A stretch of DNA of 64,000 bases from CAIWHR01 sp963843595 (lineage in GTDB: Bacteria; Pseudomonadota; Gammaproteobacteria; Burkholderiales; Casimicrobiaceae), in NCBI GenBank assembly GCA_963843595.1, contig CAWJLG010000010.1, positions 357,011 to 421,010 on the forward strand. Reading direction: 5' to 3'. The notes below the pieces were generated by a model. The model was not told the DNA's origin. It did not search any database and saw only the letters and a list, made by a program, of their open reading frames with translations. Position 1 is the stretch's first letter. Each line of letters begins with the position of its first letter. A program made the translations under genes and the position numbers. This document shows positions 42,301-51,129 of this stretch, one piece after another.

Positions 42301-42634
42301 CGGCGTCCCCGGAGAGTTCGTCGCCGGTGTGCGGTTTCGCGCGTGGAGCCCGCCGTCGGCGCTGCATCCGACGATCGGCGTGCAGGCGCCGTTGGTGTTC
42401 GACCTCGTCGACACCTGGGCCGGGCGTGCGCTGGGCGGCTGCACGTACCACGTGGCGCATCCGGGCGGGCGCAACTACGACACGTTCCCCGTGAACGCCA
42501 ACGCAGCGGAGGCGCGTCGTTTCGCCAGGTTCTGGCCACACGGACACACCCCCGGATCGATGACCATTGTCGACGAGCCGCCGAATCCGGCGACGCCGAC
42601 GACACTTGACCTGCGGTGGCAGCCCGCCGCATGA
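39332..42634 (+). CDS. Transglutaminase-like/DUF2126 fusion protein of the Anbu cluster
   Basis: This is an 1,100-residue protein. The N-terminal part (1 to about 290) has the bacterial transglutaminase N domain (HRTTYRFDRPVALSPHEVRLRP) and core with Cys183 (GSGSCRDTGWLL), His232 (DLHAWAEVF) and Asp248 (GLDPTSG), the complete catalytic triad. The rest (about 325-1,095) is DUF2126, beginning LTQGGEPTFVSVDDMDGPEWN and including HPASNWDDLV, DGRHTGTGGGNHVTLGG and FRAFEMPPHARMSAVQMLLLRAL, with glutamine-synthetase-like character. It is 15 bases downstream of the Anbu gene and ends the cluster. A role in forming or cleaving amide crosslinks on a peptide product is inference. Confidence 0.9.
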   Translation: MAIRVALQHRTTYRFDRPVALSPHEVRLRPAPHCRTPVLGYSLNISPEGYFLNWQQDPYGNWVARVVFPEPSARLDIVVDLTADMTVVNPFDFFVEPYAEQYPFTYAPALAKELIPFLETAPLGPRLDAWLARFRATVEPGENTVTMLVRLNQQLQSEIRYLVRMEPGVQSPEVTLQNGSGSCRDTGWLLVQILRHLGLAARFASGYLIQLVADLKPLDGPAGTDRDFTDLHAWAEVFLPGAGWIGLDPTSGLLSGEGHLPLACTADPGNAAPVIGFTDPCQVEFAFDMHVTRVHEDPRVTRPYVDAQWTAIGELGRRVDRDLDAHDVRLTQGGEPTFVSVDDMDGPEWNYEALSPKKRELGEALLRRLAGRFASGGFVHTGQGKWYPGEPLPRWALGVWWRTDGKPLWRDATLIADTRVPGGLDDVAAGRFATRLAERLGLANEFVMTAFEDVPVLLFAESALPANADPLNADLAEPSERARLARLLRRGLDRPVGYVLPLRAVEAPGAANPDWRSSPWPLRRERLYALPGDSPLGLRLPLASLPEVLPGDAEHEPPVDPFSPRGELPEGASYALRRGAAMAKPAQVAAKDVIKTALVTQIRDGNVYVFMPPLMRLEDYVALLATIEATAAECGHPVAIEGYTPPRDPRIKVLNVTPDPGVLEVNIHPASNWDDLVATTEALYEEARQARLGTEKFMLDGRHTGTGGGNHVTLGGATPADSPLLRRPDLLQSLITYWQNHPALSYLFSGTFIGPTSQAPRVDEARDDRLYELEIAFQQMDSKHRSGEESLTPWLVDRLLRHLLTDLTGNTHRAEFSIDKLYSPDGPAGRLGLLEFRAFEMPPHARMSAVQMLLLRALVARFWQEPYRARLVRWGTALHDRWLLPHFVAADIHDVVADLNAFGYPFAHAWFDPFVEFRFPRFGTVTYDGVTVELRQAIEPWHVLGEEMSGTGTARYVDSSVERLQVKVTGMTDTRHRIACNGRAVPLAPTGVPGEFVAGVRFRAWSPPSALHPTIGVQAPLVFDLVDTWAGRALGGCTYHVAHPGGRNYDTFPVNANAAEARRFARFWPHGHTPGSMTIVDEPPNPATPTTLDLRWQPAA

Positions 42635-42695
42635 CGTCGGGGCTGCCGCCGGGCGCCTCCGGTAGAATGCGCCCTTCGCATGGCCAGCCGCCGTC

Positions 42696-44099
42696 GTGAC
42701 TTCGCCCATTCGCACCCGCTTCGCGCCGAGCCCGACGGGCTTCATCCACCTGGGCAACATCCGGTCAGCCCTCTTTCCCTGGGCCTTTGCGCGCAAGCAC
42801 GGCGGCGTATTCATCCTGCGCGTCGAGGATACCGACACCGAGCGATCGACGCCCGAGGCGGTGGCCGCGATCCTTGGCGCGATGGACTGGCTGGGACTCG
42901 ACTACGACGAGGGCCCGTACTACCAGATGGAGCGGATGGACCGTTATCGGGCGGTCATCGCCGACATGCTGGCCCGTGGGTTGGCGTACCACTGCTACAC
43001 GACTCCCGACGAGCTCGAGCAGCTGCGCGCCGCGCAGATGGCGCGCGGCGAAAAGCCGCGCTACGACGGACGCTGGCGACCGGAGAACGCGGTCGGCCTG
43101 ACCCCGCCACCTGGTGCCGCACCGGTGGTCCGGTTCAAGAACCCGATCGCAGGCGGTGTCATCTGGGACGACGCGGTCAAGGGTCGCATCGAGATCGCCA
43201 ACGAAGAACTCGACGACCTCGTGATCGCGCGTCCGGACGGCACGCCGACGTACAACTTCTGCGTCGTCGTCGACGATCTGGACATGAGGATCACGCACGT
43301 GATCCGTGGCGACGACCACGTCAACAACACGCCGCGGCAGATCAATATCATTCGCGCGCTCGGGGCGACGCCTCCGGTCTACGCGCATCTGCCCACGGTC
43401 CTGACGCCGGACGGCGAGAAGCTCTCCAAGCGCCACGGCGCGAAGAGCGTGCTCCAGTACCGCGACGACGGCTATCTTCCGGAGGCGATCGTCAACTACC
43501 TGGCGCGCCTGGGGTGGGCGCACGGCAACGACGAGATCTTTTCGCGCGAGCAGTTCGTCGCGTGGTTCGACCTCGCGGGTCTGTCGTCGTCGCCGGGGCG
43601 GTTCGACCCGGACAAGCTCAATTGGGTGAACCAGGAGCATCTGAAACGCCTGCCGGAGGAGGAGTTGGGGCGTCGGCTGGTGCCGTATCTGGAGCGCGCC
43701 GGACTCGCGCCCGCCGCGGGCCCCACGCCGGGCCCCGTCGCGACGCTGCTGCGCGACCGGGTCGCGACATTGGCCGAGATGGCCGACGCGGCGCACTACT
43801 TCTACGCGACGCCGCATCCCGCACCGGAACGCGTCGCCGAGCACGTGAATGCGGCGAATCGCGGCGCGCTCCGGGAGCTCGAGGACGAACTCGCGACCAT
43901 CGACTGGCGGCGGGACGCGCTGGCTGCCGCGATGAAGGCGGCCGCCGCCCGGCACGACATCAAGCCGGCGCAGGTCATGATGCCGCTTCGCGTGCTCGTC
44001 TGCGGCACACCGCAGACGCCCGCCATCGACGCCGTACTTGCGCTGCTCGACCGCGACGTCGTGCGGGCACGGCTGCACGCCGGGTTGTCGAACGCCTGA
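42696..44099 (+). CDS. gltX: Glutamyl-tRNA synthetase
   Basis: The product is 467 residues from GTG 42696 (TSPIRTRFAPSPTGFIHLGNIRSALFPWAFA). The HIGH-type signature appears as HLGN and the KMSKS-type signature as KLSKRHG, both normal for GluRS. RVEDTDTERS, DGTPTYNFCVVVDD and ITHVIRGDDHVNNTPRQ complete the class I catalytic core, followed by the helical anticodon-binding domain (about 320-467). It charges tRNA-Glu with glutamate. The gene for a tRNA-Glu lies at 59.6 kb in this window. Confidence 0.96.
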   Translation: MTSPIRTRFAPSPTGFIHLGNIRSALFPWAFARKHGGVFILRVEDTDTERSTPEAVAAILGAMDWLGLDYDEGPYYQMERMDRYRAVIADMLARGLAYHCYTTPDELEQLRAAQMARGEKPRYDGRWRPENAVGLTPPPGAAPVVRFKNPIAGGVIWDDAVKGRIEIANEELDDLVIARPDGTPTYNFCVVVDDLDMRITHVIRGDDHVNNTPRQINIIRALGATPPVYAHLPTVLTPDGEKLSKRHGAKSVLQYRDDGYLPEAIVNYLARLGWAHGNDEIFSREQFVAWFDLAGLSSSPGRFDPDKLNWVNQEHLKRLPEEELGRRLVPYLERAGLAPAAGPTPGPVATLLRDRVATLAEMADAAHYFYATPHPAPERVAEHVNAANRGALRELEDELATIDWRRDALAAAMKAAAARHDIKPAQVMMPLRVLVCGTPQTPAIDAVLALLDRDVVRARLHAGLSNA

Positions 44100-44215
44100 T
44101 CGCGCGCGACGGCGCCGCGAAGGACGGCGGTGTATGGCGGGAGAAGGTGCCGCCGCGAACGCCTCACCGGTGTGCGGAATCCGTGTAAAATGAAAATTTC
44201 CGGGACTTGTCGTCC

Positions 44216-45898
44216 ATGACCAAGTTCGTGTTCGTGACCGGCGGCGTGGTTTCCTCCCTGGGGAAGGGCATCGCCGCCGCGTCTCTCGCCGCGATCCTTG
44301 CCTCCCGCGGGGTCCGCGTCACCAATCTCAAGCTCGACCCGTACATCAACGTCGATCCGGGAACGATGAGTCCGTTCCAGCACGGCGAGGTGTTCGTCAC
44401 CGAGGACGGCGCCGAGACGGACCTCGACCTCGGGCATTACGAGCGTTTCACCGATGTCCGGATGTCGAAGCGGAACAACTTCACGACCGGCCAGATCTAC
44501 GAGAGCGTGATCCGCAAGGAGCGCCGCGGCGACTATCTCGGCGGCACCGTCCAGGTGATCCCGCACATCACCGACGAGATCAAGAGCTGGATCGCGGCGG
44601 GCGCCGGTGACGCCGAGGTCGCGGTCGTCGAGGTCGGCGGCACCGTCGGCGACATCGAGTCGCTTCCGTTCCTCGAGGCCATCCGGCAGATGGGCATCAC
44701 GCTCGGCCGCGAGAACGTCTGCTACATCCATCTGACGCTGGTCCCGTACATCCCGACCGCGGGCGAGATGAAGACCAAGCCGACGCAGCACTCCGTGAAG
44801 GAACTGCGCGAGATCGGCATCCAGCCCGACGTCGTGCTCTGCCGTGCCGACCGCCCGCTGCCCGACGGCGACCGGCGCAAGATCGCCCTGTTCACGAACG
44901 TCCCGCCGGAGGCGGTGATCCCCGCGCTCGACGCCGACTCGATCTACAAGATTCCCGCGGCCCTGCACGCCGAGAATCTCGACGCGATCGTGTGCAAGAA
45001 GCTCGAGATCAATCCGCCGCCGACCGATCTGTCGATGTGGAACCAGCTCACCGCCGCGCTGCAGCATCCGGAGCACACGGTTCATATCGCGATGGTCGGC
45101 AAGTACGTCGACCTGACCGAATCGTACAAATCGCTGTCCGAGGCCCTGGTCCACGCCGGCATGCACACCCGGTCCAAGGTCGACATCCGCTACGTCGACT
45201 CGGAAGCGATCGAGCGCGACGGTGTCGAAGCGCTGTCCGGCATGGATGCGATCCTCGTGCCCGGCGGCTTCGGCAAGCGCGGCGTCGAAGGCAAGATCAG
45301 CGCGATCCGATATGCGCGCGAGCATCGCATTCCCTATCTCGGCATCTGCCTCGGCATGCAGCTCGCCGTCATCGAGTACGCGCGGCACAAGGTGGGTCTC
45401 GCCGATGCCAACAGCACCGAGTTCGATCCCGCGACGCCGCATCCGGTCGTCGCCCTGATCACCGAATGGCAGAACCGCGACGGCTCGATCGAAAAGCGCT
45501 CGGCCAGCTCGGACCTGGGCGGTACGATGCGCCTCGGCGCGCAGCCGTGCGATGTGGTGCCTGGATCGCTCGCGCATCGCATCTACGGTTCGACGACCGT
45601 CACCGAGCGCCATCGTCACCGCTACGAGGTCAACAACCACTATCTGGCGCGGATCGAGCAGGCCGGGCTCGCCGTCGGCGCGCGCGCCAAGAGCGCCGCG
45701 GCGGGCGACCTGTGCGAAATGGTCGAACTTCCCGGGCACCCCTGGTTCTTCGGTTGCCAGTTCCACCCCGAGTTCACGTCGAATCCACGCCGTGGCCATC
45801 CGTTGTTCATCGGGTTCGTGAACGCGGCCCTCGAACAGCAGCGGCGTTCGCAGGCCGGCGCGTCATCGTCGGCCGTCGAACTCGTCGCGTCGATCTGA
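44216..45898 (+). CDS. pyrG: CTP synthase
   Basis: The product is 560 residues from ATG 44216 (TKFVFVTGGVVSSLGKGIAAASLA). The synthetase domain (1 to about 267) has P-loop GGVVSSLGKG and KLDPYINVDPGTMSPFQHGEV. The class I glutamine amidotransferase domain has Cys in GICLGMQ and His/Glu in FHPEF. It converts UTP to CTP using glutamine ammonia and ATP. The kdsA-eno-ftsB genes follow in the order usual for beta- and gammaproteobacteria. Confidence 0.96.
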   Translation: MTKFVFVTGGVVSSLGKGIAAASLAAILASRGVRVTNLKLDPYINVDPGTMSPFQHGEVFVTEDGAETDLDLGHYERFTDVRMSKRNNFTTGQIYESVIRKERRGDYLGGTVQVIPHITDEIKSWIAAGAGDAEVAVVEVGGTVGDIESLPFLEAIRQMGITLGRENVCYIHLTLVPYIPTAGEMKTKPTQHSVKELREIGIQPDVVLCRADRPLPDGDRRKIALFTNVPPEAVIPALDADSIYKIPAALHAENLDAIVCKKLEINPPPTDLSMWNQLTAALQHPEHTVHIAMVGKYVDLTESYKSLSEALVHAGMHTRSKVDIRYVDSEAIERDGVEALSGMDAILVPGGFGKRGVEGKISAIRYAREHRIPYLGICLGMQLAVIEYARHKVGLADANSTEFDPATPHPVVALITEWQNRDGSIEKRSASSDLGGTMRLGAQPCDVVPGSLAHRIYGSTTVTERHRHRYEVNNHYLARIEQAGLAVGARAKSAAAGDLCEMVELPGHPWFFGCQFHPEFTSNPRRGHPLFIGFVNAALEQQRRSQAGASSSAVELVASI

Positions 45899-45911
45899 CG
45901 CCGGCGCGGCA

Positions 45912-46761
45912 ATGAAGCTCTGTGGTTTCGAAGTCGGCCTCACGCGGCCGATGTTTCTCATCGCCGGACCGTGCGTGGTCGAATCGGAACAGCTGCAGGT
46001 CGACGTGGCGGGCGAGCTCAAGGAAACCTGCCGCGCGCTCGGCATCCCGTTCATCTTCAAGTCGTCGTACGACAAGGCCAATCGAAGCTCCGGCGCCTCG
46101 TTCCGCGGCCCGGGAATGGAGGAGGGCCTGCGCATCCTCGCCGAGGTCAAACGCCAGGTAGGCGTGCCGGTGCTGACCGACGTCCACAACGAGGCAGACA
46201 TCCCGACGGTCGCCGCCGTGGTCGACGTACTGCAAACGCCGGCGTTCCTGTGCCGGCAGACCGATTTCATCCACGCCGTGGCGCGCGCGGGCAAGCCGGT
46301 GAACATCAAGAAGGGCCAGTTCCTGGCGCCCGACGACATGCTGCAGGTGGTCGCGAAGGCACGGGCGGCGAGCGGCGCCGACAACATCCTCGTCTGCGAG
46401 CGTGGTGTCACGTTCGGCTATCACAATCTGGTTTCCGACATGCGCAGTCTGGCGATCATGCGGGGTACCGGCTGCCCGGTCGTGTTCGATGCGACGCACT
46501 CGGTGCAGCTGCCGGGCGGGCAGGGGATCTGCCAGCGGCGGCCAGCGCGAGTTCGTCCCCGTGCTCGCGCGTGCCGCCGTGGCGGCCGGCGTCGCGGGCA
46601 TCTTCATGGAAACGCATCCGCAGCCGGAGAAGGCCCTGTCCGACGGCCCCAACGCGTGGCCGCTGCCGCGGATGCGCGCGCTGCTCGAGGTGCTGCGCGA
46701 ACTCGATGCCGTGGCGAAGCGCGGCGGATTCCCCGAGAACGAATTGATGGTGCGCGGTTGA
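45912..46761 (+). CDS. kdsA: 3-deoxy-D-manno-octulosonate 8-phosphate synthase, one apparent frameshift
   Basis: The start is ATG 45912, 13 bases after pyrG. MFLIAGPCVVESEQ, FKSSYDKANRSSGASFRGPGMEEGL, GVPVLTDVHNE, PAFLCRQTDFI, VTFGYHNLVSDMRSL and FDATHSVQLPGGQG are all diagnostic of KdsA. Near 46530-46533 one extra base shifts the frame. Removing it restores SSGGQREFVPVLARAAVAAGVAGIFMETHP and the end FPENELMVRG, 282 residues, the normal length. KdsA condenses phosphoenolpyruvate with arabinose-5-phosphate to make Kdo-8-phosphate for lipopolysaccharide. It is generally essential in Gram-negative bacteria, so a real frameshift is unlikely. Confidence 0.92.
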
Positions 46762-46789
46762 CGCGCCGATCCCGCGAAGGAGTCTGCCG

Positions 46790-47101
46790 ATGTTCGTCCA
46801 CCTGGTCCTGATCAAGCTGAAGCCCGGCGTGATCCGTACGGACCCGCGCGTCAAGGCGTGGGAGTCCATGTTCGCCGCACTGGAGCAGAAGTGCTCGGGG
46901 ATCGTGCGTTTCGAATACGGCTGGAATACGACCGACCGGCCGATCGCCTACGATTTCGGTGTCAACATGGGGTTCGCCACGCGGGCCGACCTGGATGCCT
47001 ACGGACCACATCCGGCGCACCAGGAGGTCGTGGCGAAGCTCCGCGAGATCGCGGACTGGATCATCTGCGATTACGAAGTCGGCGAGTGGGTGAGCGACTA
47101 G
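46790..47101 (+). CDS. Dabb (stress-responsive A/B barrel) domain protein
   Basis: The product is 103 residues from ATG 46790, with AAGGAG eight bases upstream. The N-terminus MFVHLVLIKLKPGV and the central FEYGWNTTDRPIAYDFGVNMGFATRADLDAYGPHPAHQEVVAKL are typical of the ferredoxin-like Dabb domain, which occurs as dimers in stress proteins and in some small enzymes. The substrate and function are unknown. It lies between kdsA and eno and may be in the same transcription unit. Confidence 0.85.
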   Translation: MFVHLVLIKLKPGVIRTDPRVKAWESMFAALEQKCSGIVRFEYGWNTTDRPIAYDFGVNMGFATRADLDAYGPHPAHQEVVAKLREIADWIICDYEVGEWVSD

Positions 47102-47184
47102 GGCGCAGGGCGCGTCGTCCGCCCGGGCGGACGCCGGCGATTGCCCGGACTACACACCAACATCACTGCATTGGGGAAACCAGC

Positions 47185-48468
47185 ATGAGTGCCATCGTCG
47201 ACGTCATCGCCCGGGAAATCCTCGATTCCCGCGGCAATCCCACCATCGAGGCCGACGTCGTGCTCGAGTCCGGCGTGTCCGGTCGCGCCGCCGTCCCTTC
47301 CGGAGCATCCACCGGCTCCAAGGAAGCGATCGAGCTGCGCGACGGCGACGCCGCCCGATACGGGGGCAAGGGCGTGCTCAAGGCCGTCGAGAACGTCAAT
47401 ACGGAGATCTGCGAAGCGATCATCGGGCTCGATGCGAGCGAACAGGCGTTCATCGACAAGACGATGATCGATCTGGACGGCACCGACAACAAGTCGCGCC
47501 TGGGCGCGAACGCGATGCTGGCGGTGTCCTGCGCCGTTGCCAAGGCCGCGGCGGACGAGTCGTCGCTGCCGCTGTACCGCTACCTGGGCGGGGCGGGCGA
47601 GATGCAGCTGCCCGTACCGTTGATGAACGTGATCAACGGCGGCGCCCACGCCAACAACAAGGTCGATCTGCAGGAATTCATGATTGTCCCGGTCGGCGCA
47701 CCGAGCTTCCGCGAGGCGCTGCGCTACGGCGCCGAGGTTTTTCACGCGCTCAAGAAGATCATCGATGCGAAGGGGATGCCGACCACGGTCGGAGACGAGG
47801 GCGGCTTCGCACCGAACCTGCCCTCGAACGAATCTGCGCTGCAGCTTCTGGTCGAGGCGATCGACAAGGCGGGCTACGTGCCGGGCACCGACATCGCGCT
47901 GGCCCTCGACTGCGCGGCGAGCGAGTACTACCAGGACGGCGTTTACAGCCTCGCCTCGGAGAATCTCAAGCTCAACCGCGCGCAGATGGTCGACTATCTC
48001 GCGGCGTGGTGCGACAAGTACCCGATTGTCAGCATCGAGGACGGCATGTCCGAACACGACTGGGACGGCTGGAAACTCCTGACCGACCGTCTGGGGAAGT
48101 CGGTGCAGCTGGTCGGCGACGATGTCTTCGTCACCAACACGAAGATCCTGCGGCAGGGAATCGCCAAGGGCGTGGCGAATTCGATCCTGGTCAAGATCAA
48201 TCAGATCGGCACGCTGTCGGAGACCTTCTCCGCGATCACGATGGCGAACCGCGCCGGCTACACTGCCGTCATTTCGCACCGTTCCGGCGAAACCGAGGAC
48301 AGCATGATTGCCGACATCGCCGTCGGCACCAATGCCGGCCAGATCAAGACCGGCTCGCTGTCGCGGTCCGACCGCATCGCGAAGTACAACCAGCTGCTGC
48401 GGATCGAGGAAGATCTGGGCGAGGCCGCGAGCTACCCCGGACGCGGCGCGTTCTTCCAGCTGCGATAG
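47185..48468 (+). CDS. eno: Enolase
   Basis: The product is 427 residues from ATG 47185 (SAIVDVIAREILDSRGNPTIEADVVLESG). Hallmarks include SGASTGSKEAIELRDGD, NVINGGAHANNKVDLQEFMI, TTVGDEGGFAPNL, ALDCAASEYY, SIEDGMSEHDWDGW and VISHRSGETEDSMIADIAV. These contain the magnesium ligands and catalytic Glu and Lys. It interconverts 2-phosphoglycerate and phosphoenolpyruvate and is also a degradosome partner in many proteobacteria. ftsB follows 15 bases later, the standard arrangement. Confidence 0.97.
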   Translation: MSAIVDVIAREILDSRGNPTIEADVVLESGVSGRAAVPSGASTGSKEAIELRDGDAARYGGKGVLKAVENVNTEICEAIIGLDASEQAFIDKTMIDLDGTDNKSRLGANAMLAVSCAVAKAAADESSLPLYRYLGGAGEMQLPVPLMNVINGGAHANNKVDLQEFMIVPVGAPSFREALRYGAEVFHALKKIIDAKGMPTTVGDEGGFAPNLPSNESALQLLVEAIDKAGYVPGTDIALALDCAASEYYQDGVYSLASENLKLNRAQMVDYLAAWCDKYPIVSIEDGMSEHDWDGWKLLTDRLGKSVQLVGDDVFVTNTKILRQGIAKGVANSILVKINQIGTLSETFSAITMANRAGYTAVISHRSGETEDSMIADIAVGTNAGQIKTGSLSRSDRIAKYNQLLRIEEDLGEAASYPGRGAFFQLR

Positions 48469-48483
48469 CGCGTCGGGTCCACC

Positions 48484-48819
48484 TTGCGCTGGCTCGCCAT
48501 TTCCCTCGTCGCGCTCGTAGCCGCGCTGCAGTATCCGATGTGGCTCGGCAAAGGGGGCTGGCTGCAGGTGCGCGAGCTCGACCGGCAGGTCACCGCGCAG
48601 CGCGAAGCGAACGGCAGGCTCAAGGCGCGCAACGACGCACTCGATGCCGACGTGCGTGACCTCAAGACCGGTTTCGAGGCGATCGAGGAGCGGGCACGCG
48701 CGGAACTGGGCATGATCCGGCAGGACGAGGTGTTCTTCCAGGTGCAGCGGCCGGCCCCGTCCGCGCCGGCGCCGCCTCCCGAGGCCGAGGCTTCGAAAAG
48801 CGTGCCGATCCGACCCTGA
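48484..48819 (+). CDS. ftsB: Cell division protein FtsB
   Basis: The product is 111 residues from TTG 48484 (RWLAISLVALVAALQYPMWLGKGGW). It has an N-terminal membrane helix, then a short coiled coil (about 30-62, VRELDRQVTAQREANGRLKARNDALDADV), then the conserved DLKTGFEAIEERARAELGMIRQDEVFFQV and a Pro/Ala-rich tail. Downstream position to eno supports the call. FtsB links FtsL and FtsQ in the divisome. Confidence 0.9.
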   Translation: MRWLAISLVALVAALQYPMWLGKGGWLQVRELDRQVTAQREANGRLKARNDALDADVRDLKTGFEAIEERARAELGMIRQDEVFFQVQRPAPSAPAPPPEAEASKSVPIRP

Positions 48820-48838
48820 GGAACTGCCGGCGCTGCCC

Positions 48839-49651
48839 GTGGGCCCGCCGACAGATCGTCACGCCGTGCAACGCGTCACGTCCCGCCAGAATCCGCGTCT
48901 CAAGGAGGCGGCCCGTCTGCTGGCATCGGCACGCGACCGGCGCAAGGCCGGGAAATGCGTGCTCGAAGGTGAGCACCTGGTCGGTGCCTACACTGATCGC
49001 CATGGCGCACCGGAAGTGCTGATCGCCGCCGAGGATGCACTGGGGCGTCCGGCCGTGCGCGAGCTCGCAGAGCGATTCGCCGAACGTGCACTCGTTGTCC
49101 CGACGCGCCTGTTCGCCGAACTTGCCGTGCTGCCGGCGGCGGTCGGCCTGCTCGCCGTGGTCATCGCACCGCAGCCGGGCGCGACCCCTCCCGGCGACTT
49201 CTGCCTGCTGCTTGAAGGCGTCCAGGATCCCGGCAACGTTGGCTCGATGCTGCGCTCCGCGGCGGCGGCCGGCGTGGCCCAGGTTCTGCTCTCGCCGGAT
49301 TGCGCGTTTGCGTGGTCCCCGAAGGTGCTCCGCGCCGGACAGGGCGCGCATTTTCAGGTGGAGATTCGCGAGGGGGTCGACCTGCCGGCGTGGTCGACGG
49401 CCTACCGGGACGGCGGCGGTGACGTCGTCGCGACCGTTGCATCGGGGGGGACGAATCTCTACGCGACCCCGCTTGCCGGGCGCGTGGCGCTCGCCATCGG
49501 CAACGAAGGGGCCGGATTGTCGCCGGCCCTGCTCGCGGTCGCGAATCGACACGTGACCATTCCGATGGCGGGCGGCGCGGAGTCGTTGAATGCCGCGGCG
49601 GCCGCGGCCGTGTGCCTCTTCGAGTGCGTGCGCCAGCGCACACGGGTTTGA
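48839..49651 (+). CDS. SpoU/TrmH-family RNA 2'-O-methyltransferase
   Basis: The product is 270 residues from GTG 48839; GTG 48866 (QRVTSRQNPRLKEAARLLAS) is an equally good start. The N-terminal substrate domain (RKAGKCVLEGEHLVGAY) and SPOUT motifs FCLLLEGVQDPGNVGSMLRSAAAAG, LAIGNEGAGLSPALL and IPMAGGAESLNAAAAAAVCLFE identify a SpoU-type rRNA/tRNA ribose methyltransferase, the RsmH-unrelated TsnR/YsgA type. Its RNA target cannot be told from sequence. It is paralogous to RlmB at 15.5 kb but with a different N-terminal domain. Confidence 0.88.
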   Translation: MGPPTDRHAVQRVTSRQNPRLKEAARLLASARDRRKAGKCVLEGEHLVGAYTDRHGAPEVLIAAEDALGRPAVRELAERFAERALVVPTRLFAELAVLPAAVGLLAVVIAPQPGATPPGDFCLLLEGVQDPGNVGSMLRSAAAAGVAQVLLSPDCAFAWSPKVLRAGQGAHFQVEIREGVDLPAWSTAYRDGGGDVVATVASGGTNLYATPLAGRVALAIGNEGAGLSPALLAVANRHVTIPMAGGAESLNAAAAAAVCLFECVRQRTRV

Positions 49652-49741
49652 ACGCGATCGGGGTCGAGCCGGCGCCGGCAGGCATGCGGCCGATGGTCCT
49701 GCGGTGCCGGCCGTTGCATCCGCGATCGAGGGGCAGGAACC

Positions 49742-50671
49742 TCAGGTCATCGCGGCGCTCACGAGTTGCGTCCGAAGCCCGGCGGCGACATCGCGCATCC
49801 TTGCGGCGTTCGGCATCGCCGCCTGCGCGCCCTCGCCGACACAGGCCAGCGATCCGGCTGCGACGCCTTCGGCCAGTGCCTGCGGCCAGTCGGCACGGCG
49901 ATCGAGCGCGGCCGCCAGCGCGCCGGTGAATGCGTCGCCGGCGCCTGTCGTGTCGCGAACCTCGATGGTCGGCGCCGGTATTCGCCACAGCCGCCCGTCG
50001 GCTGCGCCCAGCGCGCCCTGTGCGCCCAGCGTGACCACGGTAGCCGCGCCGAAGCGGTGATACGCCGTGGCGGCAAAGGCCTCGGGCAGCGACGGCATTC
50101 CGAGCGCAGTGGCAATGGCGTCGGCCTCGATCTCGTTGACAACGAGGACGTCGAGCAATCCGAGCAGGGCGACCGGCAACGATTGCGCCGGCGCCGCATT
50201 GAGTACGACCCGGGCGCCACGCGCATGCGCGCGTTGCGCCAGCGAGTGCACGGTCGGCAACGGAACTTCCAGCTGCATCAGCAGGGTGTTGCCCGCGCGC
50301 AGCAGGGCGTCGGAAACGTTTCCCGCATCGGCATTCGCGTTGGCGCCGGCAATGACCGTGATGCAATTCTGGCCGTTGCCGTCGACATGGATGATGGCCA
50401 CGCCCGTCGTCGCATCGACGCGGGCAACCCGCGTCAGATCCACGCCCGCCGCAGCGAGCCCTGCCAGTGCCGTGGTCGCGAATACATCTTCGCCTACGGC
50501 ACCCACCATCGCGACGCGGGCACCGGCACGCTGCGCGGCGAGCGCCTGATTGGCACCCTTTCCACCCGGCAGCGCGGACAAATGCTTGCCCGCGAGCGTT
50601 TCTCCCGGCCGTGGCAGGCGATCCACGCGCGCGACGAGGTCGAGGTTGACCGAACCGAAAACGATGATCAC
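49742..50671 (-). CDS. rbsK: Ribokinase (PfkB family)
   Basis: The product is 309 residues from GTG 50671 (IIVFGSVNLDLVARVDRLPRPGETLAG). The PfkB motif LPGGKGANQALAAQRAG and C-terminal DTTGAGDAFTGALAAALD, which holds the anion hole and catalytic Asp, are intact. The order of motifs is that of ribokinase; other sugar kinases of the family are possible. It overlaps the upstream RbsD/FucU gene by GTGA, which supports ribose or a related sugar as substrate. No sugar transporter is adjacent. Confidence 0.85.
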   Translation of the reverse strand: MIIVFGSVNLDLVARVDRLPRPGETLAGKHLSALPGGKGANQALAAQRAGARVAMVGAVGEDVFATTALAGLAAAGVDLTRVARVDATTGVAIIHVDGNGQNCITVIAGANANADAGNVSDALLRAGNTLLMQLEVPLPTVHSLAQRAHARGARVVLNAAPAQSLPVALLGLLDVLVVNEIEADAIATALGMPSLPEAFAATAYHRFGAATVVTLGAQGALGAADGRLWRIPAPTIEVRDTTGAGDAFTGALAAALDRRADWPQALAEGVAAGSLACVGEGAQAAMPNAARMRDVAAGLRTQLVSAAMT

Positions 50672-51129
50672 GAGGGGTCGGCGGCACTCGCCGGGTCGGG
50701 TGGGTTGACTGCACCCTTGATCAGGAGGAGGTCGGCATAGGGGCGCATGTCCCCGGTGCGAACGATGGCGAAGGCGCGACTTGCCCGGTCGTGGAACGCG
50801 CGACGTTCGAGATGCCCGATCTCGCAGTCGGCGAGGTCGTGCGTGGTGAACACGGCGGCGAAATCGGCAACCGGCGCCGGCACCGCCTGCGGATCGTCGA
50901 CCACTTCCATGGTGTACGCCGCCGGTGCGGATGCGGTGTCGACCGGAAAAACCGTCAGGATCGCCGCCAGTGCCTGCGGCGACGTCGTTCCCGGCAGCTC
51001 GATGAGGCGGGTGGCGAGTCTCGCCGCCGGAAAGTTGGCGTCGACGACCGCCAGCTCGTCGCCGTGCCCCATGGCCCGCAGCGCGTGGAGGAGATCGGCG
51101 GTCAGGAGCGGCGACAGTCCTTTGAGCAT
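50668..51129 (-). CDS. RbsD/FucU-family sugar mutarotase
   Basis: The product is 153 residues from ATG 51129 (LKGLSPLLTADLLHALRAMGHGDELAVVDANFPA), the typical RbsD/FucU opening with the catalytic His in MGHGD. The C-terminal FAIVRTGDMRPYADLLLIKGAV is also typical of the family. These enzymes interconvert anomers or ring forms of ribose, fucose or related sugars. FucU is somewhat the better match by the 'FPAARLA' and 'GDMRPYANL' style. Coupled to the ribokinase gene by a GTGA overlap. Confidence 0.85.
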   Translation of the reverse strand: MLKGLSPLLTADLLHALRAMGHGDELAVVDANFPAARLATRLIELPGTTSPQALAAILTVFPVDTASAPAAYTMEVVDDPQAVPAPVADFAAVFTTHDLADCEIGHLERRAFHDRASRAFAIVRTGDMRPYADLLLIKGAVNPPDPASAADPS

